Positions 1 to 8,971 of a stretch of DNA of 64,000 nucleotides are shown here, in pieces; within the stretch, counting starts at the first letter, position 1; every line of letters begins with the position of its first letter. The DNA comes from CAWIVH01 sp963839475. Lineage in GTDB: Bacteria > Acidobacteriota > UBA6911. The notes under the pieces are model-generated. The model saw only the letters and a list, made by a program, of their open reading frames with translations, was not told the DNA's origin and ran no database searches. The DNA is taken from NCBI GenBank assembly GCA_963839475.1, contig CAWIVH010000006.1, positions 62,001 through 126,000 on the forward strand, in the 5' to 3' direction. The position numbers were made by a program, and so were the translations under genes.

Positions 1-47
1 GTCAGGGCAACAATAAGGGCAAGAAGTGAAATCCACTTTTTGTTCAT
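1..47 (-). CDS. N-terminus of an exported protein (partial)
   Basis: The minus strand reads from an ATG at 47 as MNKKWISLLALIVAL and then leaves the window. Two lysines followed by a hydrophobic run is what a signal peptide start looks like. It is divergent from the gene at 225. No clear Shine-Dalgarno precedes it and only 15 codons are visible, so the product cannot be named. Confidence 0.35.
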   Translation of the reverse strand, partial: MNKKWISLLALIVAL

Positions 48-224
48 GCACCATTGGACGAAAAAAAACGCCAGGGGTTACAAATTATTTAATTCCTCCC
101 TTGGCGGGCTTCGGGGTTCAACGAACGATGCACCTTGAAAACCGGAGGCGGACCTATAAACTTTCAGGGAGCATAAGGCACCCCGGCACCCCGGGGCGCG
201 CACGGGACAACGAGGGGAAACTTC

Positions 225-791
225 ATGAATACCAGGAGATTTGCAGTCATCGTACTCACGCTGCTGGCAGCGCTGTCAACGGGGTCGCTGAGCTTCAAGG
301 CCAAAGCTCAAGCCAGGACATCCATCCCGGCGCGGTACGCCGATCTGCCTCCGGGTGCTACACGCTGCGACCCCTCGCTCCCGATATGGGTGGATCTTTC
401 CCCGCTGAACCAGCCGGAGGCCGGACAATCGGCCCGTTTTGAAGTGAAGGTGGAATCGATCCTGGATCCGGACATGATCAGGAATTCCTGGGTTGAATAT
501 GAGATCCCCAGCAGGGTGCGCCGCATGGCGAGCGCCGTAGGCCGGCATTCCGTCCTGAACCGCTCCGGCCGGGGGCGCGCGGAGATGGAAGTTATAGTGC
601 CTGACGAAAGCCGCTACGAGATCAGGGCCCATCTGGTGGTTGAACTGGCAACCGGGCAGGTCCTTCGCCAGACAGCGGTGCGCTGGATTGACCTCGGCGA
701 AGAGGATCCGCCGGCAGGGATGATCGGCCGGATCACCAACCCGGACGGGACGGAAGCCCGCGTCTATCGCGGGATCACGGTGAGAAACTGA
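225..791 (+). CDS. Exported protein of unknown function
   Basis: This 188-residue protein starts at an ATG behind GAGGGG and has a clear signal peptide (MNTRRFAVIVLTLLAALSTG, cleavage probably near residue 28). The mature part looks like a small all-beta domain: alternating hydrophobic strands, a segment 'LSPLNQPEAGQSARFEVKVE' resembling a secreted beta-sandwich, and a C-terminal 'NPDGTEARVYRGITV'. I recognise no family. Its stop is one base before the start of the large secreted protein at 793, so the two are almost certainly cotranscribed and may act together outside the cytoplasm. Confidence 0.75.
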   Translation: MNTRRFAVIVLTLLAALSTGSLSFKAKAQARTSIPARYADLPPGATRCDPSLPIWVDLSPLNQPEAGQSARFEVKVESILDPDMIRNSWVEYEIPSRVRRMASAVGRHSVLNRSGRGRAEMEVIVPDESRYEIRAHLVVELATGQVLRQTAVRWIDLGEEDPPAGMIGRITNPDGTEARVYRGITVRN

Positions 792-792
792 C

Positions 793-3700
793 ATGAAAGA
801 TCGCCGGTCTCTCTCCGTTGCATGGTGGATAGTGATTTTTGCGTGTGTCGCAGCCGTCCCGGCCTACGCCGAGTACACCGTGACCGGGAAGTTTCAGTAC
901 GAAGACCGTGAGTTTGACCTCAACGGGTTTACCGGCGTGGTCAAGCCCCGGCCCATCCGGTTTGCCGATGTCCGGATCCGGGTGGGAACCAACCAACTGG
1001 CAATCGGGGCCACCCGGGAAGACGGCAGCTTCAGCATCGTGGTCAACGATACCACCGCCCAATCTATCACCGCGGTTTGCCTCACCTCCACCAGCCAGAC
1101 CCCTAACCTGCTTCTGGACGTGCGCGTGGCCAACCCGGACTCGAGCTTCGGATTGTTTTACTCTGTGGCGTCAGCCCCGGCGGCGGCCACAGGATCGGGC
1201 ACCGTCGATTTTGGCACCACCATCGCACCTTACACCAACGATGCCGGAAAAGCGTTCAACATATTCGACGTGGGCATCGATTCGGAACAGTTCGTGGCCT
1301 CTTCCTGGGCCAACGGCGGCTATCCCGCCGAAAAGCTCACCATCATCTGGTCGCTCACTCACCCGCGTTCAGGCTCCTACTACTCAGAGTCCGGGAGCAA
1401 CAAGTACATTTTCATCGGCGGCATCAGCGCCTACGACGACACGATTATCGCGCATGAATTCGGCCACTATATCGACGATATGTTCTCGAAATCCGACAGT
1501 CCGGGGGGATCTCATTACCTCGGGGACGACAACCAGGATATGCGGCTGTCGTGGGGGGAGGGTTTGGCCACTTTTCTTGGCTCCAGCGCACGGCTGTTTA
1601 GGGGGTATCCCAGGCCGGACATCTACGTAAACACCAATGGAACTTCATTAAGCTGGTCCTACGAAATCGAAACTCTGACCGCGACGGGCACCGTAATCGG
1701 CAACCGCACCGGAAGCACCAACGAGATCGCGGTCACGGCGGCCCTCTGGGATATTGTTGACGGGGCCGACACCCAGGACAATTCTCCAGGTACGGACGAC
1801 GACCCGCTACAACGGCCTTTCAGCGACGTCTGGAAATCCCTGACCGTCTACATGCCCACTGTCACGCAGCCCGGCATCACGGTGGAAACGTTCTGGGACG
1901 GCTGGTTCGCTCCCGCGGTCAGCAATGGGGCGCTGGCGGGAATGCAAACGATATTCAGCGCCGTTAACGGGATCGAGTTTATCGCCGATTCCGCGGAACC
2001 GGATAACTCCGCAACAGTCGCCCGCGCCCTCCAGGTGCCCAGGTTACCGCCGCTGGCCAGCGGCCCCAAAATCGTAATTAACGAGGTCGACCTGGGGGGG
2101 GTTGATTCCGTCGAGCTCTACAACGCCGGAGACGAGGAAGCCGACCTGACGAGTTGGAGTGTCGAGGGGAGCGCGGTAGGGTCAGCTTCGGCCACTTTTG
2201 TGCTGCCGCCGATCAAGGTGCCCCCCGGCGCCTTCCTGATTCTCTCCGAGGCGACCGGGGTCAATACCAGCTACATCCTCTACTTCAGCACCAACATCTC
2301 TTGGGCTAACGGCTTAGGGGGAGCCTGTGTCCTGAAAGATTATTCCGGCGTGGCGATGGACTTTGTCCGCTGGGGAAACTCCACTGAGGCCGTTCCGGTT
2401 GGGACAGCCTTTAATGGCACCAATCCTGCATCCCCGCCCACCGGCAAGAATCTGGGCCGGAATTTCAGCGGGGCGGATACCAATACGGCTGACGATTGGA
2501 CATCCCAGTCCGGCACCCTCGGCACCTTCAACATCAGCGGGTCGGAGGTGCACCATACCTTTTACCCGGCAGGTGACACCGACTTTGCCTCTTTCGAGGC
2601 CGTCGCGGGAAACCACTATCTGATTGAGACCATGGGCCTGTTCAACGGCGGCGACACCATCATCGACCTGGTCGATGCCAACGGCACCAGCGCGCTGGAA
2701 AGCAACGACGACTTCGGCGTCGCCAAGGCCTCGCGGCTGGCGTGGACCGCTCCCACAAGCGGGAAATTCTACGTCCGGGTGCGCCGGTTTGACGGCGTAA
2801 CGAATTACGCCCGCTATGGCTCTTACAGCTTGAGAGTCCTCGAGAGCACCAACCCCTTGACCCTGGCGATTCCTGGAACCTTGACGGTGAGCCAGAGCGG
2901 TGAAGGAAGATTCCTGACCCTGACCGACGCGGTCATCGCCGCCACAAACGGGGACACCATCCAGCTGCTGGACAATGCCACTTACTATGAAACCCCGAAC
3001 ATTTCCGGAAAAAGCATCGCCATTCAATCGGCTCCGGGTAAAAGGCCCATCATTGACGGGCGGGGTAAATCGGCCGCGGGGACGATCAGCATCAACGCTA
3101 AAACGACACGCCTGGACGGACTGACGGTATTGGCCGGCTGGCGGGGGATCAGGGTCACTGGCGGGAATGCGATTATCACGAACTCCGTTATCAGCGGGGC
3201 ATCCAATCCGTCGGGATCTTCCGACGGGATTTCCGCGACCGGATCGGGCAGTAACGCGACCATCATCAACTCGACCATCGTGAACAACGCCAGGCTGGGG
3301 GTAGGCGCCTTCAGCGGCGCCACCGTCCGGGTGGTGAACAGCATCTTCCAGAACAACGGCACCGAGGATTTCGGAGCCGATACCGTCTCCCAGAATCCGA
3401 ACGTATCCAATTCGCTTCTCGGCAAAACCGGTCTTGACCTGTCGAACGGCAACATCCTGGGCGATCCCCAGTTCGTGGATGCGGCCAACGGCAACTACCG
3501 ACTGAAATCGACTTCGCCCGCCATCGACCTGGGAAATCCCAACGATCCCGACTTGCCGCCTACCGATGCTGACGGCATCCCTCGCAGCCAACCGGGGAAA
3601 GCGGGCAGCAGCGCCATACCGGACGCCGGGGCTTATGAGTACCTGCCGGCCGGAGTCCTGACCTCAGCCGCCATTTTTCCCCAGATCGCCGCAGGAGGCG

Positions 3701-5067
3701 CAAATCCCGTTTACCGGACATCCATTGTGGGGATGAATACCGGCGCGTTGAGCGCAACCGTGCAGCTTTCCCTGACGAAATCAAATGCCGAACCGTTCCC
3801 GATCAGGGTACTGAACGCGGATTCCTTCGCACCGTCCGCCGCCCCTGCCGGCGTGATTGAAGCGGCGGTTTCCAACCCGCTTTTCGACACCTTCAACTTT
3901 TCCATCCCGCCTTTGGGCACCCGGCGCCTGGAAGCCGGAAGCGGCACGGCCATCACTTCCGGATATGCCCGATTCCTCAGCAATGTGCCGGTGAATGGCA
4001 CCGCCCTTTTCAAGACCATGCAGGGGACAACCGTGATCAGCGAAGCCGGGGTGGGGTTATCGAAACCCGCGCGCAAATTCACGGTTTATATCGATTACCT
4101 CGGCGATGCGATCTCCGGGTACGCCGTGGCGAATTCGGGCACGCTGCCCGCAACCCTCACCCTGGTGCTCCGGGACCGGAACGGCTCCAACAAGGCTGCG
4201 GATACCATGACCTTGAATCCCGGGGAGCACATCGCACAGTTTCCCCACCAGCGGCCGGCTTTTGCATCGATCGCGGCTGCGGGATTCGAGGGCAGCATCG
4301 AATTCACCAGCGACCAGGAGGTGGCCGCCGTTGCGCTCCGATACGACAACAGCGACTACAATGTCTTCTCGACCATCCCGATATTGGCCGACCAGGTGTC
4401 GCAGACCCTATATTTTCCGCAGGTGGCGGACGGCGGCACCTATAGGACCAATTTCATCCTGGTCAATCCCTCCAGCGTTCCCGTCAGCGCCAAAATGGAG
4501 TTTTACGGGAGCGACGGGTGGCCGATGAGCCTTCCGGTCGGGGGCAGCCTGAAATCCTCGGTAGAACTGTCCCTCGGGGCCGGCGGTGTTTCCAGGCTAG
4601 TGACAGACGGGACTTCGGCGGGAGTCAAGGTCGGATGGGTGCGGGTTACGGCACCGACCGCAATCGGAGGAGCGGCTATTTTCCAGACTGTAGCGGAAGG
4701 CCGGATTCTGTCGGAGGCCGGAGTCGCCTCGTCGCCCCTGGCTCCGCATTTTTCCGCCTACATGGAAAGTCTGGGGCCGGCTCAATCCGGCCTCGCGATC
4801 TGCAATCCAAACTCGGGCGCCGCAACTGTAACCCTTAAGCTGCGTGACGCATCAGGAAACCAGGTTGCGGCGAAGAGCTTTGAGCTGAAGCCACAGGAGC
4901 ACGTGGCGAAGTTCTTTACAGAAAAAACATGGTTCGGCGCCGACTACGCGGAATTTGAAGGCTCGCTGGAAGTGATTGCGACGGCCCCGGTCAGTGCCGT
5001 CGCCTTGCGATATGACAATCAAGATTCGAACGTATTTGCCACATTGCCTGTAATCGTCATCCCTTGA
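793..5067 (+). CDS. Giant secreted multidomain protein (metalloprotease-like, lamin-tail, PPC, beta-helix, C-terminal repeats)
   Basis: A 1424-residue exported mosaic. In order: signal peptide (1-27, ending AYA-E); an N-terminal beta domain; a zinc-protease-like segment with HEFGH at 221-225 and a downstream 'WGEGLATF' that could supply the third, glutamate ligand; a lamin-tail domain near 425-530 ('VINEVDLGGVDSVELYN'); a PPC-type domain near 585-680 ('GDTDFASFEAVAGNHY'); a right-handed beta-helix near 695-950 rich in 'ITNSVI', 'TIINSTIVNN' and 'VVNSIFQNN' rungs; and two C-terminal copies of a ~230-residue repeat (about 955-1195 and 1200-1424), each opening with 'FPQ(I/V)A.GG' and closing with 'VALRYDN.D.NVF.T.P'. 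That repeat is typical of large acidobacterial surface proteins. Peptidase activity is inferred from the motif only; no autotransporter or sorting domain was recognised. Confidence 0.85.
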   Translation: MKDRRSLSVAWWIVIFACVAAVPAYAEYTVTGKFQYEDREFDLNGFTGVVKPRPIRFADVRIRVGTNQLAIGATREDGSFSIVVNDTTAQSITAVCLTSTSQTPNLLLDVRVANPDSSFGLFYSVASAPAAATGSGTVDFGTTIAPYTNDAGKAFNIFDVGIDSEQFVASSWANGGYPAEKLTIIWSLTHPRSGSYYSESGSNKYIFIGGISAYDDTIIAHEFGHYIDDMFSKSDSPGGSHYLGDDNQDMRLSWGEGLATFLGSSARLFRGYPRPDIYVNTNGTSLSWSYEIETLTATGTVIGNRTGSTNEIAVTAALWDIVDGADTQDNSPGTDDDPLQRPFSDVWKSLTVYMPTVTQPGITVETFWDGWFAPAVSNGALAGMQTIFSAVNGIEFIADSAEPDNSATVARALQVPRLPPLASGPKIVINEVDLGGVDSVELYNAGDEEADLTSWSVEGSAVGSASATFVLPPIKVPPGAFLILSEATGVNTSYILYFSTNISWANGLGGACVLKDYSGVAMDFVRWGNSTEAVPVGTAFNGTNPASPPTGKNLGRNFSGADTNTADDWTSQSGTLGTFNISGSEVHHTFYPAGDTDFASFEAVAGNHYLIETMGLFNGGDTIIDLVDANGTSALESNDDFGVAKASRLAWTAPTSGKFYVRVRRFDGVTNYARYGSYSLRVLESTNPLTLAIPGTLTVSQSGEGRFLTLTDAVIAATNGDTIQLLDNATYYETPNISGKSIAIQSAPGKRPIIDGRGKSAAGTISINAKTTRLDGLTVLAGWRGIRVTGGNAIITNSVISGASNPSGSSDGISATGSGSNATIINSTIVNNARLGVGAFSGATVRVVNSIFQNNGTEDFGADTVSQNPNVSNSLLGKTGLDLSNGNILGDPQFVDAANGNYRLKSTSPAIDLGNPNDPDLPPTDADGIPRSQPGKAGSSAIPDAGAYEYLPAGVLTSAAIFPQIAAGGANPVYRTSIVGMNTGALSATVQLSLTKSNAEPFPIRVLNADSFAPSAAPAGVIEAAVSNPLFDTFNFSIPPLGTRRLEAGSGTAITSGYARFLSNVPVNGTALFKTMQGTTVISEAGVGLSKPARKFTVYIDYLGDAISGYAVANSGTLPATLTLVLRDRNGSNKAADTMTLNPGEHIAQFPHQRPAFASIAAAGFEGSIEFTSDQEVAAVALRYDNSDYNVFSTIPILADQVSQTLYFPQVADGGTYRTNFILVNPSSVPVSAKMEFYGSDGWPMSLPVGGSLKSSVELSLGAGGVSRLVTDGTSAGVKVGWVRVTAPTAIGGAAIFQTVAEGRILSEAGVASSPLAPHFSAYMESLGPAQSGLAICNPNSGAATVTLKLRDASGNQVAAKSFELKPQEHVAKFFTEKTWFGADYAEFEGSLEVIATAPVSAVALRYDNQDSNVFATLPVIVIP

Positions 5068-5124
5068 AACCGCGAAGGCCACGAAGAAGATTATATCTCT
5101 GTGGTCTTGGCGGTCTTTGCGGTT
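5068..5124. repeat. Intergenic AACCGC...GCGGTT hairpin repeat
   Basis: Directly after the stop at 5067 the sequence forms an imperfect inverted repeat: AACCGCGAAGGCCACGAAG, an AT-rich centre, then CTTGGCGGTCTTTGCGGTT. Related copies lie near 14303, 21610, 28405, 32690-32930 and 49970. It fills the gap before top6B and could act as a transcription terminator or attenuator. Confidence 0.7.
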
Positions 5125-5129
5125 CAATG

Positions 5130-5136
5130 AAGGAGG
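5130..5136 (+). promoter_or_regulatory. Shine-Dalgarno that decides the top6B start (ATT)
   Basis: A perfect AAGGAGG lies six bases before ATT (5143-5145), which is in frame with top6B. An in-frame TGA at 5128-5130 excludes any start further upstream. The first in-frame ATG (5182) has no Shine-Dalgarno (upstream CCACAGCAG). Confidence 0.65.
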
Positions 5137-5142
5137 CATCCC

Positions 5143-6840
5143 ATTTCACCCAAGGCCAAGTCTTCCTCAAAACCACAGCAGATGCGCCTCATCGCGCCCG
5201 AATTGCCTCCCGTGCAGGAAACTCCGCCTCCGAGCGAACCGGCTGCGGAAGAGCCGGAAAACCGAAACGGCCGGCGGCAAACCGCGGAAAGCATGGCCAG
5301 CAGGCAGAGGGAGATCTCGGTCTCCGAGTTTTTCACCAAGAACCGCCATCTCCTGGGTTTCGACAATCCGGCCAAGGCGCTGCTCACCACCATTAAGGAA
5401 GCAGTCGACAACTCTCTGGATGCCTGCGAGGAGGCCGGAATTCTCCCGAGCCTCAAAGTAGAAATCCAGCAACTCGCGGAAGAGCGGTTTCGCATCGCGG
5501 TCGAGGATAATGGTCCCGGGATCGTCAAAGCCCAGATACCCAAAATCTTCGGAAAGTTGCTCTATGGCTCGAAGTTCCATACTCTGAAGCAGGCCCGGGG
5601 CCAGCAGGGGATTGGGATTTCCGCCGCGGGGATGTACGGGCTGCTGACAACCGGCAAGTCGATCGTCGTGACCTCCCGGACCGGAGCAGGCAAGCCGGCC
5701 CATTACTACGAAATCCAGATCGATACGCGCAAAAACGCCCCCCAGGTGATCATCGACAAGGTGGTGGAGTGGGACCCGGTGCACGGAACCCGTGTGGAAA
5801 TCGAGCTGGTAGGGACTTATAAGCGTGGGCGGCATTCCGTCGACGATTATGTCCGGCAGACGGCGATCGCCAACCCGCACTGCGAGATCTTTTATTCCTA
5901 CCCGGGCAGCGAAGGAACGGAGCATTATCCTCGCGCGTCCCAGCAGCTTCCGCCTGAGCCCAAGGAAATCAAACCGCATCCCTATGGCGTCGAACTGGGC
6001 GCGCTGATCAAGATGATGAAGGAAACCACGGCGCGCCAGCTCAGCGTCGCGCTGCAGCGGGCGTTTTCGCGCGTCAGCCCGAAGGTGGCCCAGGAGATCT
6101 GCGAAGCCGCCGGCCTGCGCCCGAACTCCAACCCGCACATGATTGTGGTCCATGAAGCGGAGGAGCTTTACAAGGCGATCAACCACGTCAAGATCATGAG
6201 CCCGCCCACCAATTGTCTTTCTCCCATCGGGGAGGAGCAGATCCTGGCCGGCTTGAAGAAGGAAATCAACGCCGACTTCTTCACCGCCATCACGAGAGCG
6301 CCGGCCGTCTATCGGGGCAATCCGTTCCAGGTGGAGATCGGGATGGCCTATGGTGGAGATCTTCCGTCGGATGAGTTGGTCGACCTGCTGCGGTTTGCCA
6401 ACCGGGTTCCGCTCCAGTATCAGCAGTCGGCTTGCGCCATCACAAAGTCGGTGTTGAGCGTCGACTGGCGCAGCTACGGGCTTTCGATGTCGAAGGGGGC
6501 CCTCCCGATGGCGCCTCTGGTGCTCTTTGTCCACATCGCTTCGGTCTGGGTGCCGTTTACGTCTGAAAGCAAGGAAGCCATCGCGGCTTATCCCGAAATC
6601 ATGAAGGAACTGCGCCTGGCGCTGCAGGACTGCGGCCGCAAGCTGGCCATGCACATCCGCGCACACCGCCGGGCAGTCGATGAAAGCAAAAAGCGGTCGT
6701 ATATTGAAAAATATATCCCGCACATCGGAATCGCCCTGCGTGAAATCCTGGGATTCCCGGAGAAGGTAGAAACTGATCTGGTTGAAACCCTGAAATACAC
6801 GCTTGAACGCAGCCGTACCAAAGACTCTGAGCTGGAGTAA
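5143..6840 (+). CDS. top6B: DNA topoisomerase VI subunit B
   Basis: The ATPase subunit of topoisomerase VI, a type IIB enzyme that passes one duplex through another to remove supercoils and catenanes. From the ATT start at 5143 it has 565 residues (552 from the ATG at 5182). The GHKL fold is clear: N-box EAVDNSLDA (about 86-94), G1 box VEDNGPGI (120-127) and the glycine-rich ATP lid GQQGIGISAAGM (153-164). A helical spacer and transducer domain follow, of normal family length. The first ~50 residues are low-complexity (Pro/Glu/Ser). It is followed three bases later by top6A, forming the two-subunit operon found in archaea. Topo VI is scattered in bacteria and usually taken as laterally acquired; base composition here matches the neighbours. 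Confidence 0.95.
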   Translation: MSPKAKSSSKPQQMRLIAPELPPVQETPPPSEPAAEEPENRNGRRQTAESMASRQREISVSEFFTKNRHLLGFDNPAKALLTTIKEAVDNSLDACEEAGILPSLKVEIQQLAEERFRIAVEDNGPGIVKAQIPKIFGKLLYGSKFHTLKQARGQQGIGISAAGMYGLLTTGKSIVVTSRTGAGKPAHYYEIQIDTRKNAPQVIIDKVVEWDPVHGTRVEIELVGTYKRGRHSVDDYVRQTAIANPHCEIFYSYPGSEGTEHYPRASQQLPPEPKEIKPHPYGVELGALIKMMKETTARQLSVALQRAFSRVSPKVAQEICEAAGLRPNSNPHMIVVHEAEELYKAINHVKIMSPPTNCLSPIGEEQILAGLKKEINADFFTAITRAPAVYRGNPFQVEIGMAYGGDLPSDELVDLLRFANRVPLQYQQSACAITKSVLSVDWRSYGLSMSKGALPMAPLVLFVHIASVWVPFTSESKEAIAAYPEIMKELRLALQDCGRKLAMHIRAHRRAVDESKKRSYIEKYIPHIGIALREILGFPEKVETDLVETLKYTLERSRTKDSELE

Positions 6841-6843
6841 CCC

Positions 6844-7968
6844 ATGCCGAAAGATAAGCCCGTCGCCAAAGAGACCAGCGCATCCAGCAAGAAGGTCCTG
6901 AACTCGATCCAGAAATCGGCCGAGGAGATCAAGGACAAGATTCTGGCGCGAAAAAAGCCGACCATGAAGTTCCCGGTCCGGTCGCTGACGAACGTCCGCT
7001 ACCATCCCCAGAAGGGATTCTTTGAAATCGCGGGACAAAAGAAAGAGCGCACCCTGACGGTCAACACTGTGAAGACCTTTGCCCAGACCCTGCGCATGAT
7101 CGCGCTCTCCAAGGAACTGCTGGAAAACGACGACATTGCCACCAAGCGGGAGGCCTACTATGTTTCCAAGAATTGGGAAGAGGCCCGTTTCGCGGAGCAG
7201 CCCGAGTCCGATACCGTGATGGATGACGTCGAAGCCTATTTCTCGGTGAACCGCGAGCAGTTGGGGTTCATTCCCGAAGAAAAGGGGGGCGACGTCGCCG
7301 GGAAACTGATTGTCCTTGACCATGACCGGGACACGGGGAAGGAACTCCGGATCGACTGCACCAAGTTCGGGTCGGGGGCCTACAGCGTCCCGATTTCCGT
7401 GGAGGTATTGCAGTTCGAAACCAATGCCGACTTCATCCTGGTGATTGAAACCGCGGGCATGTTCCAACGGCTGGTCAAACATAACTACTGGAAGAAAGCG
7501 AACTGCATCCTCGTCAGCATGGGCGGGGTCCCGACACGCGCCTGCCGGCGCTTTATCCGCCGGCTTGCCGATTTCAAGAAGATACCGGTTTACGTGTTCG
7601 TCGATGGCGATCCCTACGGCATTACCAATATCTATCGGACGCTCAAGGTCGGTTCGGGGAACGCAGCACACCTCAACGAGTTCTTTTGCGTGCCGCAGGC
7701 GCGCTTCCTGGGCATCACCCCGCAGGATATCGTGGACTACAAGCTCCCGACCCATCCGCTCAAAGATGTGGATATCAAGCGCGCGCGCGACGCCATGAAG
7801 AACGACCCCTTTATCAAGCACTACAAGGACTGGATTCGAGCCATCGAGCAGATGCTGAAAATGGGGGTGCGCGCCGAACAGCAGGCTTTGGCCAAGCACG
7901 GCCTGAACTACGTCATCGACACTTATCTCCCCCAGAAGTTGAAACATCCGGAGCGTTTCCTTCCCTGA
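6844..7968 (+). CDS. top6A: DNA topoisomerase VI subunit A (Spo11-like)
   Basis: The DNA-cleaving subunit of topoisomerase VI and a relative of Spo11. The 374-residue protein has a basic N-terminal arm, then the winged-helix (5Y-CAP) domain with the catalytic tyrosine region KREAYYVSKNW (tyrosines 105/106; one forms the 5'-phosphotyrosyl link), then a Toprim domain with a conserved glutamate in LVIETAGMF and the metal-binding FVDGDPYG motif near 252-260. Length and motif order match archaeal Top6A. It starts three bases after the top6B stop, so an A2B2 enzyme from one message is expected. All catalytic residues are present, so this should be active, presumably alongside gyrase encoded elsewhere. 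Confidence 0.95.
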   Translation: MPKDKPVAKETSASSKKVLNSIQKSAEEIKDKILARKKPTMKFPVRSLTNVRYHPQKGFFEIAGQKKERTLTVNTVKTFAQTLRMIALSKELLENDDIATKREAYYVSKNWEEARFAEQPESDTVMDDVEAYFSVNREQLGFIPEEKGGDVAGKLIVLDHDRDTGKELRIDCTKFGSGAYSVPISVEVLQFETNADFILVIETAGMFQRLVKHNYWKKANCILVSMGGVPTRACRRFIRRLADFKKIPVYVFVDGDPYGITNIYRTLKVGSGNAAHLNEFFCVPQARFLGITPQDIVDYKLPTHPLKDVDIKRARDAMKNDPFIKHYKDWIRAIEQMLKMGVRAEQQALAKHGLNYVIDTYLPQKLKHPERFLP

Positions 7969-8018
7969 AGCGCCGGGCTTGTAACCTTTCGGATTGCACT
8001 TGGGCAGGGACAGAACTT

Positions 8019-8939
8019 GTGAGCAAAGTTCACGGATTCAGGCTTGTTGCGGCTCCCCTCATGACCGGTGCCCTCATTTTGGGCCTGGTTTCACCGGCCC
8101 AGGATTCCCGGCGATACCCGGAGGCCGTCCTGTCCCGGACCGGCGGAATTCAGCCATTTTCCTCGACGGATGCCGGCCAGTCCCATGATTTTCCGCTGAA
8201 GCGGGTTTCCGACACCCGCACCGGACAGCCTGTCGGGGCAACGATCCAGATGTCGCTGGAATCGCTGGGTGAGAGAAGTTACCTGGTAGACACAGCGGCA
8301 CGGGGGCTGCTTTTGAAAAGCTCGCACGTGGACAAGGCAAACCTGATCGAGGTGCCGGAATGGAGCGGGCCCGGACCGGGAATTCAAACCGGGGTGTTCA
8401 AGCTCTTTCGGGCGGTTTCGGCAGGAAAGCTGGTGTTGCTGCCTGCCGTTGCCGAAATATTCCAGGCGGGATCGATTCACGCCGACGGCATTGTCTCCCC
8501 GGGGATTTTTGATGCCTGGCGCATCCACTTGAATTTCCGCGAGAACAAGCTGCAACTTCGGCCTTTCCAAGAAGAATTGCCGGGCGGATGGCTGCCGTGG
8601 GCAGGCCGTTTAAGCAGAACCTGGTGGATCATGGAGGTCTCTTTGGACGGGAAACCTGCCATCATGCTGATGGATTCAGGAGCGGCGACGAGCACGATCG
8701 CGCAAAACTGGTCGGGATTCGAGACCAGAAAGTCAAGATTCCCGATCCCTTCCGGGATTGCCATGGACATAGGAATTGCCGGGATAAAACCTGTGCGAAA
8801 AACGATTGGACTGCAAAATCAGGCGTGGACGGAAGCGCTTGCCAAAGAGGGGATCGACGGGATACTTGGTTATGACCTGCTCCATCATCTGTCGATCGTG
8901 CTGGATTACCGAGCCCGCCAGATAAAAATCCTCCATTAG
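8019..8939 (+). CDS. Exported tandem retropepsin-like aspartyl protease
   Basis: The reading frame is open far upstream into top6A, but the real start is probably GTG at 8019, behind AGGGA and followed by an N-terminal hydrophobic segment (APLMTGALILGLVSPAQ). The 306-residue product contains two retropepsin-like halves: SYLVDTAARGLLL with ADGIVSPGIF, then IMLMDSGAATSTI with IDGILGYDLL. Each half ends in a similar strand (WRIHLNFRENKLQL and LSIVLDYRARQIKI). Only the second half keeps the D-S/T-G-A active-site motif; the first reads D-T-A-A. This resembles pepsin-type internal duplication within an otherwise retroviral-type fold. Substrate unknown; likely periplasmic or membrane-attached. Confidence 0.7.
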   Translation: MSKVHGFRLVAAPLMTGALILGLVSPAQDSRRYPEAVLSRTGGIQPFSSTDAGQSHDFPLKRVSDTRTGQPVGATIQMSLESLGERSYLVDTAARGLLLKSSHVDKANLIEVPEWSGPGPGIQTGVFKLFRAVSAGKLVLLPAVAEIFQAGSIHADGIVSPGIFDAWRIHLNFRENKLQLRPFQEELPGGWLPWAGRLSRTWWIMEVSLDGKPAIMLMDSGAATSTIAQNWSGFETRKSRFPIPSGIAMDIGIAGIKPVRKTIGLQNQAWTEALAKEGIDGILGYDLLHHLSIVLDYRARQIKILH

Positions 8940-8971
8940 CCAACGAATTGCATTCTTGGTGATCTTTGCGG

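Noticed and set aside
131..160. TTGAAA...TATAAA as a sigma-70 promoter for the gene at 225
   Set aside because: The boxes are only 14 bp apart, too close for a standard promoter.
26..442. 138-residue frame at the left edge
   Set aside because: Overlaps the signal-peptide gene at 225 in another frame, low-complexity translation and no Shine-Dalgarno.
5167..7947. 926-residue minus-strand open frame across the topoisomerase VI genes
   Set aside because: It is the complement of two well-identified genes; its length reflects GC-rich codon bias, and the translation has no recognisable domain.
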